The notes beneath the pieces were generated by a model, which had not been told where the DNA came from, ran no database searches, and saw only the letters and a program-made list of their open reading frames with translations. Shown piece by piece: positions 33,419 through 44,828 of a DNA stretch of 64,000 nucleotides. Where the stretch lies: assembly GCA_030704615.1 (NCBI GenBank), contig CM060734.1, forward strand, positions 3,348,001-3,412,000, written 5' to 3'. Position 1 is the first letter of the stretch. The number at the start of each line of letters is the position of its first letter. This DNA is from Takakia lepidozioides (taxonomy: Eukaryota; Streptophyta; Takakiopsida; Takakiales; Takakiaceae). Both the position numbers and the translations under genes were made by a program.

Positions 33419-34689
33419 AGCGGAGGAAGGTAGGACTAGAGGATGTGGTTAAATCCTTAGGTCCGGGATTGTATGGATGCGAGTCCGATATGGACTGCAT
33501 CACTTGGTTGTTCGGGGGAAATCACGGCCAAGAAGTGATGGTGCACTCAATAGCGACTGAGGCACTTAACGAGTTCGAGTTGCTGACCAAACTCTTTTCC
33601 ATATCCGCCGAACAGGTTGGGCTGCAGGAACAGGAGGTTCCCCAGGAGGAAGACGGCGAGATCATGGAGATGAAGATCATCGAGGAAGCTGATCTAGAAC
33701 GGGATGTTAGGAAGCATAGCGGCCCTTTCATTCCCTATTTGCAGCAGGGTTCAAATGGATCTCGGTTCGAACCCGGAGCAACCTTTACATCGGAACCAAC
33801 AATGCAAGTGGTAGACATGGCGGTCGGCAGAGAATCGCCCAAGTTGGTGAAGGTTGGATCCCAGTTGACATCTGAACAGGCATTGGAATACCAGGCACTG
33901 TTTAGTGATTTTCGAGACATTTTTGCGTGGTCCTACACCGAGCTGAAGGGAGTGCCCTCATACGTTGCTATGCACTCTATTCCCCTGATTCCGGGAGCTA
34001 CACCACGACGTCAACGAGAGAGGGGGATGAACCCAAATTTGGCGTTGCTGATCAAAGCCGAGATCGAGAAGCTGTTAGCCGCGGAGTTCATTTTTTCAGT
34101 AGAAACATCAACCTGGGTCTCACCCATGGTGATTGTCCGCAAGAAGAACGGAGGCTTAAGGGTGTGCGTGGACTTCCGGCCTCTCAACAAGGTGACGCAT
34201 AAGGATCATTTTCCTTTGCCCTTCATCGATACGTTAGTGGAAGAAGTAGCAGGGAAGGAGCTCTACTCTTTCATGGATGGATTTTCGGGCTATAATCAGG
34301 TGTTGATCGATCCGAAAGATAAGTTAAAGACCACATTCACATCGCCATGGGGGACGTTTGCCTACACCAGAATGCCCTTTGGTTTGTGTAACGCGCCCCT
34401 GACTTTCCAGCGGGTTATGACATATGCTTTCTCGGACATCGTGAGGAAGAATTTGGTTATCTTCTTAGATTACTTCTGTTGCAATGGAGACACGAAGGAT
34501 CACATTGCAGCCCTACAAGAGTGTTTCCACAGGTGCAGAGACAACGGGATATCACTCAACCCAATGAAGTGCGTGTTTGCAGTCACACATGGACTGTTGT
34601 TGGGACACATTGTGTCCAAAGAAGGAGTGGCGACGGATCTTGCTAAGGTGAGCGCCATCGTCGAACTACATCGCTTAGAGAGAGGCTGA
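33337..34689 (+). pseudogene. Ty3/gypsy reverse transcriptase with damaged catalytic box
   Basis: A 450-codon ORF with an acidic linker, then the RT: FRDIFAWSYTELKG, WVSPMVIVRKKNGG, RVCVDFRPLNKVT, FPLPFID, FMDGFSGYNQVLI (first catalytic Asp region), TTFTSPWGTFAYTRMPFGLCNAPLTFQ cut here for length as separate motifs TTFTSPWGTFAY and RMPFGLCNAP, and the YxDD-equivalent box reading VIFLDYFCC. Plant gypsy RTs have FLDD here, so the second Asp is Tyr (about 34468-34473). The ORF then reads LLLGHIVSKEGV and is cut at about 34680 where the copy H fragment begins. RNase H and integrase are missing. Confidence 0.8.
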
Positions 34690-34739
34690 GATCAAGAGAG
34701 CAAATGACGAGGCGTCGCATGCAAGATGGTGCGGGGCTT

Positions 34740-36657
34740 AGCAGCATGTGAACGTGGAGACAGGTCAAGCAGAAGAGCATCTGGGAAGTGAGAGTGAGGT
34801 CGCCGCAGTCGTAGCGACGGCGGGAGCAGTGAGCGTAGGTAACCAGACAGTGCCAGCTGAGTTCATTCCCGAAGACAAGAGAACAAGGGGAGGAGCAGAG
34901 GACGCCATACAGGGAGGAAGTCTGCGAACCCTACATCAGACAGAAATGGTGATCACTCCATATCCACATACTGTTGTTTTCATTAGTCTGGATGCTTTCC
35001 CTTCCATCTGGGTGGAAAAGGGAAGAGGAAAGCAGAAGAGGGCAATCCAAGCAATGCAGCCACAAAGCCGAAGAAGGCAAAGGGATCCGTAAGTTGTCTC
35101 ACATGCACTTCTTCCTCTTTACTGATGGTCCCCAGAGGTGGGAAAAGCGATGATCGGTGGCAATCATCGCTTTATAGAATAATGTAGTTGGTGTTGTAGT
35201 TCAGTAGATTAAGGAAGGCAGACAGGCAGGCAAGTATACGTTTCACGAGGAAAGTGATGATCGGTGCCAACCATCACCTTCGCCATTGCTTTATGTAAGC
35301 CTAGAAGGCCAATTTCATGGTGATGCAAGAGTGTCAGGGAACTTAAGTCGCATCTTGCAATGACGTAAAAGCTATGATCGGTGGCGATCATCGCTTTCAG
35401 GTCCATTCCCTTCTTGTTCAGATCAGTTTGGCAATGGCGTGGTTCTTCAGGAAAGTGATGGTCGGTGCCGACCATCACATTCAGACCTCATGGGTTGTGC
35501 TTCCCAGGGCAGTCTGATTGTGATGATCGTTACTGATCATCACTTTTTGAACTGATTGGGCACTACACCAGAATCCAAAAGAGGAGACCAACCCTTTGCA
35601 AACTGTAAAGTTTTAGGATGTAAGAGGTCCAGGCAATTCATAGGAGGAAGAGCAGCGACACAAAAGCGATGATCGGTGGTGATCATCGCTTCCAGGACAA
35701 TTCCTTCGCTAAAAAGCTCAGTGAGTGAAAGAAGGGATTCTGAAAAAAAGTGATGATCAGTGCCGACCATCACATTCAGACCTCATGGATGTGTGCATCC
35801 CAGGGCTGTCTTGTTGTGATGATCGGTACCGATCATCGCTTGCATCATCCTTGTCATTCCGAATGTGGTGTGAAACTTTAGGGTGTGTCATTTTCAATGG
35901 CAAGTACTGATGATCGCCACCGATCATCACTATCAGTTGATTTTTTTAAAAGACAATGGGGTGTCTGAAGTCTTCTTCTGAACATGTAGAAAGTGACAAT
36001 CAGTACGGATCATCACTATTCATTGACTGTCATTTGTAATATGAGTTTGACAAACTTGTTGTGTGCATCATTGCCAATTGCGGATTGCGATGGTCGCCAC
36101 CGATCATCGCAGTCTAGTGAAAATTGAGTGAACGTGCATTGGGAAACCAAGTAAATTTTCCATTCATTTGTTAGAAGACAAAGTGATGGTCGGTACCGAT
36201 CATCACTGTTTAAAAATGTCTGTTTCCTGAACACCAGTTGAATGTTTCTCTTGTGGGTTTTGGGAATGCAGAAAAATGTAAAGTCTAAGCAGGGAGAAAG
36301 AGAAACAAAGGGCTCTGGAGAAGGGGACGACTCCACGAAGAGTTCTGAGAACAGCGAAGACACAGACGAGCCTGAATTGCACTACCTTGACAAGGTGAAA
36401 GAACTTATGTCATATCAGAAGGTAAAAATTCCTAGGAGGTTATTCGGGACATGATCGTCTTTGGAGGACGTCTTGAAATCCTCTCTGCCGGATGATCTCA
36501 ATGCCTGTTGTTCGTCCTCCACTTTCGCATGACATTACCAAGTTGGAAACAGATTTCGTGCACGGGTACAGAATGGGTGCACAAGTTTTCTACGTCTCAC
36601 TGAAGGATACAAATGGTAACAGCACAAAAGTGAGCCCAGAGGAAGCGGAGGGAAGTT
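34740..36657 (+). pseudogene. Gene B copy H: N-terminal half with a large palindrome-filled intron
   Basis: A basic exon (KGKRKAEEG, then KPKKAKGS in the best frame) ends at TCC|GTAAGT (35089). The intron runs 35089-36271 with acceptor GGGAATGCAG. The next exon encodes an acidic Ser-rich stretch and LHYLDKVKELMSYQKVKIP, then in another frame PLCRMISMPVVRPPLSHDI and GYRMGAQVFYVSLKD, aligning with the first part of the ParB-like domain of gene B (from about 17260). It stops at about 36657, before the DGNHR motif, where a gypsy coding end begins. So this is a truncated relative of gene B lying between two gypsy pieces. Confidence 0.55.
35147..36206. repeat. Palindrome array in the copy H intron, core GATGATCGGTACCGATCATC
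   Basis: Twelve 24-bp dyads of the form GTGATGATCGGTACCGATCATCAC or variants are centred at about 35158, 35265, 35382, 35466, 35531, 35677, 35761, 35827, 35918, 36004, 36098 and 36194. Spacings are 107, 117, 84, 65, 146, 84, 66, 91, 86, 94 and 96; about ten of eleven lie within 0.2 turn of a whole number of helical turns (10.6 bp taken). Left and right arms vary together in places (GTGATGGTCGG with CCGACCATCAC at 35466), so the dyad is maintained. The sequence is unrelated to the GGCGCC palindromes of the other copies. Confidence 0.9.
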
Positions 36658-37116
36658 AAGTTTGAGGCAGACACGGAGGTTTGGTTGAACATCAAGAATT
36701 TTCAACTATCTCCGGAAGTGAGTTCGAAGTTCGTACCGCCGTATGCGGGGCCTTTTTGCATCCGGAAGGTTATGAATGAGGATGTGTATGAATTGGAGCT
36801 ACCGACAAACAGCAAGGTGCATCCGGTATTCCACGTCTCCCTTTTGAAGCCTTACTTCAAAGATGAAGCGCGTCCGAATCAGCATCAAGTGTTGCGTCCG
36901 CCACCTGTGCTGTTGGATCATGAAAATGAACCTGAGTACGAGGTGGAGGCAGTGCTTAAGTTGAGGAGGTTCAAGAATCGAGAAATGGAGTATCTCGTGA
37001 AATGGAAGGGCTATCATCAAGTGGAGGCAACTTGGGTGCGTACCTCAAAAATGGGAAACGTATCCGAGGCAGTTGCAGCTTTCGAAGGGCGACCTCAAAA
37101 GCGGAAGAAACGTTGA
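36658..37116 (+). mobile_element. Ty3/gypsy chromovirus coding end with chromodomain
   Basis: Encodes FVPPYAGPFCIRKV, YELELP, HPVFHVSLLKPY (the integrase C-terminal GPY/F-like module), then EVEAVLKLRRF, MEYLVKWKGYHQVEATW and a basic tail. YLVKWKG--ATW is the chromodomain signature. A close inverted relative is at 60575-61600. The fragment begins inside the integrase C-terminal region because the copy H fragment abuts it at about 36657. Confidence 0.85.
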
Positions 37117-37150
37117 TGGGGACATCAACCTTAGATCGTGGGGGAGGAAA

Positions 37151-38691
37151 TGCATGCTTAGCCCGGCTTAGCTAGCTCAGGAATCCGATTGCAAAAACTT
37201 GTGTTGTACAAATTTTGTTATAAATGAAATGGTTTCCAAATGGTGATGCATGGTATGGTTGGCTAGGGTGTAGAATGCATACTAGCTTACAAAAGTAGGA
37301 GAGGTAAATTGGATTAATCGTGTGTTTGCGCAGTGCCAAAATCGGGTGACTCCCATCCAAGGGGCAAGGAAACTTGCGCCTTCTTTGGGGGTTCATGTGC
37401 TAGTGCGCGTCTGGCGCGTGCGCGTACTATAACTGCGCTACCGAGGGGGTTGTCTTGTAGTGCGGATTAACGTGGAAGCTACGTGCTTCCGTTCACGTAC
37501 TATAATCGTGTAACCTCGGGACGAAGTCGTAGTGTAGCTTCGGCGTGTTCCCGTACCTCAGGCCAGCATTCCAAGGCGGACCCAATTGTAATGATTGGGG
37601 CGCGCAGTTGTTTCAAGGTTATCTTCCTAGTCAAAAAGGGTTCCAGGTGAACCCTTACTCAAGATGATGCCAAAAGCGGCATCATGAGCGGTCGCAAGCA
37701 ATGTTGTTGCAGTAAGGCGATTCGATCCTCGGGGAGGATCGTTCCTTGGCCTTGAAGTGGGCCAAGAAGAGTGCATTAGGTGGAGCTTGAAAGGCTCCAC
37801 CCTTGGCTGGGACTTGAAGGAAGTCGGCCGAACTAGCTAGTGGAGAGTAGAGTCAAGTGGGGGTTTGGTTCTTTGCCATGGGACGCCATGGTACGGAAAC
37901 AAACTCCTTGATGTTGGACGCCACAACTTGGATGTTAGTTTCTACAAAATGGACAAGTCGATGAGGACATTGACTCCCTCTTGGTAGGGGGTGTGTCGCG
38001 GCCCTTTGCCTTGAGGGCAGGGGGTCGGGACACAAGAGGGGCTGCCCCTGTGGTGGGGGTAGTGGCAACAATAGGTACGGGGGCTGAAGCACCCTTGAGT
38101 GCCAAGGCACTCAAGGAGGCGGAGGCGCTCACTAGGTGGAGCCCCGCACACCGGGTTGCGGTGGGGGTGGTTCCACGAGGGGTGGTGGTAGCTTAGTGGG
38201 TCTTAGTGGGGGTGGCATAGGACTCACCATGGGGCGGAGACCTTGTGGTGGGAGTCGTGGGGAGTCTTGGGACTCATCACGGTCCAATGGGGCCGTGGTG
38301 GGTGGGCCAAGACTCACCGCGACTCATCACCGGGAATGGAGTGTCTTCGTGGTGGTTTGCCATAAAATGAATGGGTTGTTTGTGAAACCCCCGCGGACAG
38401 TCACAGAAGTATATATAGGGAGTAGTAACCCCGAGAACGGTGCAAGCCCGTTGGTGACCAAAAACTAGTAAGTGAGAGTGCGAGCCGAAAAACGACCCAA
38501 GGTGTGGGGAGCTGTTCCGGACTGCCAACAACCAAAGGGAATTTCCACTAGGCCCAAAGTGAGAGACGGTCTTGTGGAGGTGGAAAGGGGGACCGTTATG
38601 TCCCGGTGAACAGCCGAAGCTCTGAGTTGGCCCGACGGCAGTTTGGGAGTTAGGCGCGCGCATCAATGCGAGTAACCATGACTTGAAGGGG
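37151..38691 (+). repeat. Chromovirus 3' LTR (about 1.54 kb)
   Basis: Follows the chromodomain ORF and a purine tract (GTGGGGGAGGA at 37139-37149). It matches 60540-58995 in inverted orientation over its whole length, with shared landmarks TTGCCTTGAGGGCAGGGGGT (about 38009) and CCGTTATGTCCCGGTGA (about 38594). Both copies end at ATGACTTGAAGGGG-like sequence. ORFs across it are on both strands and look spurious. Confidence 0.75.
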
Positions 38692-38694
38692 AGC

Positions 38695-38925
38695 TTTACC
38701 GAAGTGAGGTGCGCGACAGTAGTCGTCTGTGTGAGAATGATGACTGTAAAAGATGGGAGTACCAGACGCATAGAACAGTCTAACAAAAGGGATAAGCTGA
38801 TGAAAATCACCTCCAGCAGAACGGAGCTCCTGAAAGATGGTAGCACGTGAGATAGTGTTGAAGGCGTTGGTGACATCGACCTGAAGAGTAACCCAGTTAG
38901 GATGAAGGTCAAGTGGGGTTAGACA
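38695..38925 (-). pseudogene. Non-LTR retrotransposon RT scrap
   Basis: On the minus strand: LHPNWVTLQVDVTNAFNTIS, then RATIFQELRSAGGDFHQLIP, then FVRLFYASGTP. The QVDVTNAFNTISR segment is RT motif A of LINE-like elements, with the catalytic Asp. Only about 75 codons remain, directly after the LTR end. Confidence 0.6.
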
Positions 38926-39349
38926 ACTCTAAGAAAATCTCACTATGTTAGCGCTTGTTGTCTATGTGTGAAATTGAGAGATATCATTATATAGCGTTGT
39001 AGTGCTATGCTAGATATAGTTCGAGTGTTTCAGCCTATGTCTTAAGTAAGGTTTGAAGTCTATAAAGCATGACTGACAAGAGTGTCCTATGGTGATGAGA
39101 TAGTTACTATTAGTTTTGCAATGGTATGTACAGGTATAGGCCATCGTCTACACATGCTGAGTTATACAAAACAATATTATTATATAGATCTATATTCTAC
39201 AAGTCTGTAGATTCATATGGCATGGCGATAGGCAATAGCAGCTGGAGCGGTTGTTTAAGAGTGGACGTGGGGAAACTCACGCACGAGCACTGGCTGCTAC
39301 CAAGAAACGACCTGTTGATGACGTTTGAGAGTCAACTTGTGGACACTTC
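38926..39349. other. AT-rich stretch without recognised genes
   Basis: No repeat or coding signal recognised. Confidence 0.35.
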
Positions 39350-39768
39350 ATGTCGCGGCCCTTTGCCTTGAGGGCAGGGGGTCGGGACACAAGAGGGGCT
39401 GCCCCTGTGGTGGGGGCAGTGGCAGCGATAGGTATGGGGGGCTGAAGCACCCTTGAGTGCCCAAGGCACTCAAGGAGGCAGAGGCGCTCACTAGGTGGAG
39501 CCCCGCACACCGGGTTGCGGTGGGGGTGGCTCCACAAGGGGTGGTGGTAGCTTAGCGGGACTTAGTGGGGGTGGCATAGGACTCACCCTGGGGCAGAGAC
39601 CTCGTGGTGGGAGTCGTGGGGGGTCTTGGGACTCATCACGGTCCATAGGGGCCGTGGTGGGTGGGCCAAGACTCACCGCGACTCATCACCGGGAGTCGAG
39701 GGTGTTCGTGGTGGTTTGCCATAAAATGGCATGGTTGTTTGTGAAACCCCTGCGGACAGTGAGTAAAA
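39350..39768 (+). repeat. Partial chromovirus LTR
   Basis: Close copy of 37996-38408 in the same orientation (TCGCGGCCCTTTGCCTTGAG start), lacking both ends of the LTR. The ORFs at 39495-39776 and on the minus strand are the same shadows as in the full LTR. Confidence 0.85.
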
Positions 39769-40039
39769 GCCGCTAGACAGTGCATATGAAATAAACACGA
39801 AACAAACTTTTCAATTTACAAAAATGCTTTAGGGTAACAAGGTTAAGGAGTGCCATCACTGGTAGTGTCCCCATATTCCATGTCCACATCGTCCACTACT
39901 TTCTCAATGATTTCATCAACATCATCATCGTCATCTTTCTCTGTGGATGGATCAGAGCTCTCACTACCGAGCACTACACTATATTCTACCAGATGTTGAA
40001 CCTTCCTAAACCTTTTAACCGCTCGTGCCTCACATTACA

Positions 40040-40690
40040 ACAGATGAGCGTTTTTATGACTTCACATATGACTATTTTTTCAGTCTTATATGCGTTCATG
40101 ACTACATCACTCTGTAGTGAAAAAAACCCTGTCATAGCGACTAGTCTTTAGGACTGCGTTTTGCAAGTCATATCCATGACTGCTTGCGTGGCACGTGGAG
40201 TCCTGCTGCAGAGAGGGTTGCAGTCACAACTATATGACTAATATATGACTACATTGTCTGTTGAGCGCTGCCTACATGGAGAGGCTTCAGCGGGACACGT
40301 GCGCCACTGCGCAAGCGACACGTCATGCATTCGTCAGGGGATCATATGACTATATGTCTGCAAAGTGATGCCTACATGGAGAGGCGACGGATGGACACGT
40401 GCGCCACTGCGAATTTGACATGTCACGATTTCTTGCCATGATCATATGACTACATGTCTGCACAGTGATGCCTACATGGAGAGGCGCTAGCGAGACACGT
40501 GTGCTATGGCAGATTTCACACGTGGTGACTACATGACTCGCTCATATGACTACAGGGATGTCTACATGGAGAGATATTAGCGGGACACCTGTTGCACTTG
40601 AGATGTGACATGTGGCACACAGACAAAATATATGACTAGCATATATGACTACGGATCTTTACACGTGGTGAAAATATGGATAAAGAATGT
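40040..40690. repeat. About four direct repeats of 90-100 bp (ATATGACTACAT / CCTACATGGAGAGGC)
   Basis: CCTACATGGAGAGG recurs near 40269, 40370, 40470 and (as TCTACATGGAGAG) 40561. Each is followed by GGGACACGTGCGCCACTGCG-like sequence and preceded by CATATGACTACATGTCTG or variants. Many small TGACTACAT words occur on both sides. It is not palindromic like the other arrays. No ORF. Confidence 0.8.
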
Positions 40691-40869
40691 CGTGTCATAT
40701 ACTGCCACGTGTTCTGGTTTGAGCAAGAGTGATGCCACGTGTCATCAAGATTGTTTTCCGAAATAGTTTATATTTTAATTTTTAGTTTTCATTTAATATT
40801 TAAAAGAACATGGAGATTGCAGCCTTGGATTTTTTTTTAATGGTATTATTTAAAATGAAAGTGAATTAA

Positions 40870-42060
40870 AAAAAAACGGCGCCAAATTTCCGTCCGAGGC
40901 TGTTCCGATTTGCCTCTAGCAGTGAAGGATTCCAAGAAAAATCCGAAAAATCAATCGGACACGCTCAGAATTACCCGCAGGAAGGTAATTCAGCGCTTCG
41001 AAATTCCTGGCGAATGGAAATTCGGCGCCGAATATCCATACGCCAGCGATCCGACTTACCTGCTGGATGGAAATTCGGCGCCGGATTTCCATCCATCCGG
41101 GATTCGAGTTACCTGCAGGATGGAAATTCGGCGCCGGATCTCCATCCACCCGCTCTCCGACCAACCTTGCGGATGAAAATCCGGCGCCGGATTTCCATCC
41201 ATCCGCTCTTCGAATTACCTGCATGACGAAAATTTTGCGCGTCGACCTAGCTGGCGGATGGAATTGGTTAGAATGGCAGTGGCCAATCAGATACTATCTT
41301 ACTCATGGTCAATGTCCACCCAGTTATGAGAAGGACCATACACCGGTAACATCAATGGAGCATGGAGTACTTGTCGTAAAGCCAAATGTGAATGGTCATA
41401 GCAGAGAACACGGGTGTTCACATAGCCATCACAGGCCACCACAGTCTAACACAGCATATCACAGCCCACCACAGTTTGACACAACCTATCACAGCCCAAC
41501 ACAGCCCACACAGGTTGCACAGTCCATAGGGTTCCGACGCCGGATTTCCATCCATCCGCTCTTCGAATTACCTGCATGACTGAAATTTTGCGCGCCGACT
41601 TACCTGGCGGATGGAAATCCGGCGCCGGATTTCCATCCATCCGCTCTTCGAATTACCTGCATGACTGGAAAAATGGCGCCGAATTTCCGATTTTGGTGCA
41701 AGTCAGATCTGGGACTTAGCCATTTTCGGCCCCGAAATGGAAAAATGGTGCCGGAAAGAAAAAGAAAAAAGAAAAAAAGCCATTTTTCCAGTTCGGGGCC
41801 GAAAACGGCTAAGTCCCAGATCTGACTGGCACCCAAAATCGGAAATTCGGCGCCATTTTTCCAGTCATGCAGGTAATTCGAAGAGCGGATGGATGGAAAT
41901 CCGGCGCCGGATTTTCATCCATCCGCTCTTCGAATTATCTGCATGACGGAAATTTTGCGCGCCGACTTACCTGGCGGATGGAAATCCGGCGCCGGATTTC
42001 CATCCATCCGCTCTTCGAATTACCTGCATGACTGGAAAAATTGGCGCCGAATTTCCGATT
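40870..42060. repeat. 53/31-bp phased palindrome array (copy F)
   Basis: Homologous to 24905-25860. Dyad centres: 40880, 40994, 41026, 41079, 41132, 41185, 41240, then after an insertion 41538, 41593, 41623, 41677, 41730, and after the first hairpin unit 41851, 41905, 41960, 41990 and 42045. Local spacings are 32, 53, 53, 53, 55, then 55, 30, 54, 53, then 54, 55, 30, 55. Unlike copy C, no gene follows. Confidence 0.85.
41268..41530. mobile_element. Insertion in the copy F array: gypsy scrap plus CACAGCCCA minisatellite
   Basis: Interrupts the array between GCTGGCGGATGGA and GTTCCGACGCCGG. Its start encodes [15 protein letters not shown], like the gypsy fragment at 28995. Its end is a CACAGCCCACCACAG-type minisatellite (41425-41520), the reverse complement of the type at 44380-44510. 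Confidence 0.65.
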
Positions 42061-42135
42061 TTGGTGCCAGTCAGATCTGGGACTTAGCCATTTTCGGCCC
42101 CGATATGGAAAAATGGCGCCGGAAAAAAAAACAAA

Positions 42136-42166
<31 letters not shown>

Positions 42167-42836
42167 CAAACGCCATTTTTCTTGTTCGGGGCCGAAAACG
42201 GCTAAGTCCCAGATCTGACTGGCACCCAAAATCGGAAATTCGGCGCTATTTTCCAGTTCTGGGCCCAGTCTGATTTGGGACTTAGCCATTTTCGGCCCCA
42301 AACTGGAAAAATGGTGCCGGAAAAAAAAAAGAAAAAAAAAAAGATATTTTTTCCAGTTCGGGGCCGTAAACGACTAAGTCCCAGATCTGACTGGCACCCA
42401 AAATCGGAAATTTGGCGCTATTTTTCCAGTTCTGGGCCCAGTCAGATCTGGGACTTAGCCATTTTCGGCCCCGAACTGGAAAAATGGCGCCAAAAAAAAA
42501 AAAAAAAAAAAAAAAACGCCATTTTTCCAGTTCGGGGCCGAAAACGGCTAAGTCCCAGATCTGACTGGCACCCAAAATCGGAAATTCGGCGCCATTTTTC
42601 CAGTTCTGGGCCCAGTCAGATCTGGAACTTAGCCATTTTCGGCCCCGAACTGGAAAAAAGGCGCCGAAAAAAATAAAAAAATAAAACGCCATTTTTCTTG
42701 TTCGGGGCCGAAAACGGCTAAGTCCCAGATCTGACTGGCACCCAAAATTGGAAATTCGGCGCTATTTTTCCAGTTCTGGGCCCAGTCAGATTTGGGACTT
42801 AGCCATTTTCGGCCCCGAACTGGAAAAATGGCGCCG

Positions 42837-42867
<31 letters not shown>

Positions 42868-44180
42868 GCCATTTTTCTTGTTCGGGCCGAAAACGGCTAA
42901 GTCCCAGATCTGACTGGCACACCAAAATCGGAAATTGGGCGCCATTTTTCCAGTTCTGGGCCCAGTCAGATCTGGGACTTAGCCATTTTCGGCCCCGAAT
43001 GGGAAAAATGGCGCCGAAAAAAAAAAGAAAAAAGAAAACGTCATTTTTCTTGTTCGGGGCCGAAAACGGCTAAGTCCCAGATCTGACTGGCACCCAAAAT
43101 CGGAAATTCGGCGCTATTTTTCCAGTTCTGGGCCAGTCAGATCTGGGACTTAGCCATTTTCGGCCCCGAACTGGAAAAATGGCGCCGAAAATCTTATTTT
43201 TTTTTTATTTTTTATTAAAAAAACACGCCATTTTTTTCCAGTTCGGGGCCGAAAACGGCTTAGTCCCAGATCTGACTGGCACGCAAAATCGGAAAATTCG
43301 GCGCCATTTTTCCAGTTCTGGGCCCAGTCAGATCTGGGACTTAGCCATTTTCGGCCCGAACTGGAAAAAATGACGCCGAAAAAATTTAAAAAAAAAAAAA
43401 AAAAAACGCCATTTCTCTAGTTCGGGGTCGAAAACGGCTAAGTCCCTGATCTGACTGGCACCCAAAATCGGAAATTTGGAGCCATTTTTCCAGTTCGGGG
43501 CCCAGTCAGATCTGGGACTTAGCCATTTTAGGCCCCGAACTGGAAAAATGGCGCCGAAAAAAAAAAAAAAAAATAAAATAAAAAAACGGCCATTTTTCTT
43601 GTTCGGGGCCGAAAACGGCTAAGTCCAGAGCTGCTGGCGCACCCAAATCGGAAATTCGGCGCCATTTTTCTAGTTGGGGCCTAGTCAGATCTGGGACTTA
43701 GCCATTTTCGGCCCCGAAATGGAAAAATGGCGCCATTTTCAGTCAGTCCGGGCCCCGAAAATGGCTAAGTCCCTACGATGGCTGGAACCGCAACTGGAAA
43801 TTCGGCACCATTTTTCCAGTTCCGCGCCCTATCAGATCTGGAACTTAGCCATTTTCGGGCCCGAACTGGAAAAATGGCGCCATTTTTCCAGTTCGGGGCC
43901 GAAAATGGCTACGTCCCTAGGGGGCTGGCACCAAAATCGGAAATTCGGCGCCCATTTTTCCAGTTCTGGGCCCCAGTCAGATATGGGGACTTAGCCATTT
44001 TCGGCCCTGAAACTGGTAAAATGGCACCGAAAAAAAAAAAAAAAAAAAAAACGCCATTTTGTAGTCGGGGCCTAAAATGGCTAAGTCCCAGATCTGACTG
44101 GCACCAAAAATCGGAAATTCGGCGCCATTTTTCCAGTTCCGGGCCCAGTCAGATCTGGGACTTAGCCATTTTCGGCAAGT
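41665..44180. repeat. Tandem array of long-stem hairpins with A-tract loops
   Basis: About eleven units of roughly 170-190 bp. Each has a left arm (AGATCTGGGACTTAGCCATT, TTCGGCCCCGAACTGG, AAAAATGGCGCC), an A-rich tract of about 15-50 nt on the plus strand, and a right arm that is its reverse complement (GCGCCATTTTTCCAGTTC, GGGGCCGAAAACGGCTAAGT). Stems are about 50 bp. A tracts lie near 41756, 42121, 42320, 42490, 42665, 42836, 43016, 43195, 43380, 43556 and 44030. The ORFs across it are artefacts. The sequence type matches the copy D intron array. Confidence 0.85.
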
Positions 44181-44184
44181 AAAT

Positions 44185-44343
44185 GCAATAAATGTTGCAT
44201 TTCAAGTCCAACTGGTGCCACATTCCAACTTCACATGACCCTATTTCCGTGCCTCCTAACCCTATTTCCCGTGGACTTACAATGGTCTGCTCATGTTTTT
44301 TTTTTCCGCTCATGTCTCATGCCGCTCCTGAAATAGCAGCCCC
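44185..44343 (+). repeat. 3' terminus of copy F
   Basis: AATAAATGTTGCATTTCAAG, then CCCTATTTCCGTGCCTCCTA, then GCTCATG words around a T run, ending CTGAAATAGCAGCCCCCC. It joins directly to the hairpin array, so copy F lacks gene B and looks like an internally deleted, non-autonomous element. Confidence 0.75.
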
Positions 44344-44828
44344 CCGCATGGGATGTGTTGGGCTTGATGGTGTTGTGTTGGGTGTTGTGAAAAGGCTGTG
44401 TCAAATGTGACGAGCTGTGAAGGCTGTGACACTGTGGTGGGCTGTGTGTGAAGGCCGGTCCACACTGTGATGGGGCTGTGATAGGCTGCGTGTGGCACTG
44501 TGATGGGTGATAGCTATGCAAACACCGTACTTCCCGCCTGGTCATACACGTTCGGCTTAGCGACAAGGGGCTCCATACTCCGTTGGTATCACCGGCGCAG
44601 CCGTGACTGTTTTTGTGTTTTCAACATGCAAATCGTGTTGCAATGGTTTGTCATGGATACCACTTTATCCCTTCAATTTATTGGCATCTTGACTCTTTTT
44701 CCAGCATTTTTTGTTAATGTTTGTAACAGGGCGGTGTTATTATCATACATCTTATATATGACATAAGGTCCTTTCCATGGTGATTTAAGCTTAGAAGCTT
44801 CTTTAATTGTCCCCTTCTTCCTGCAACC
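44344..44828. other. Spacer between two element ends, with GCTGTGATGGG minisatellite
   Basis: About 44380-44510 is made of CTGTGAAGGC / CTGTGATGGG words. The rest has no recognised feature. It lies between two element 3' ends arranged tail to tail. Confidence 0.5.

Noticed and set aside
38277-38912. 211-codon ORF on the minus strand
   Set aside because: Most of it lies in LTR sequence; only the first part overlaps the LINE RT motif, which is in another frame.
41737-43073. Lys-rich ORFs at 41737-43073
   Set aside because: They come from A tracts and the inverted arms of the hairpin array; both strands give matching artefacts.
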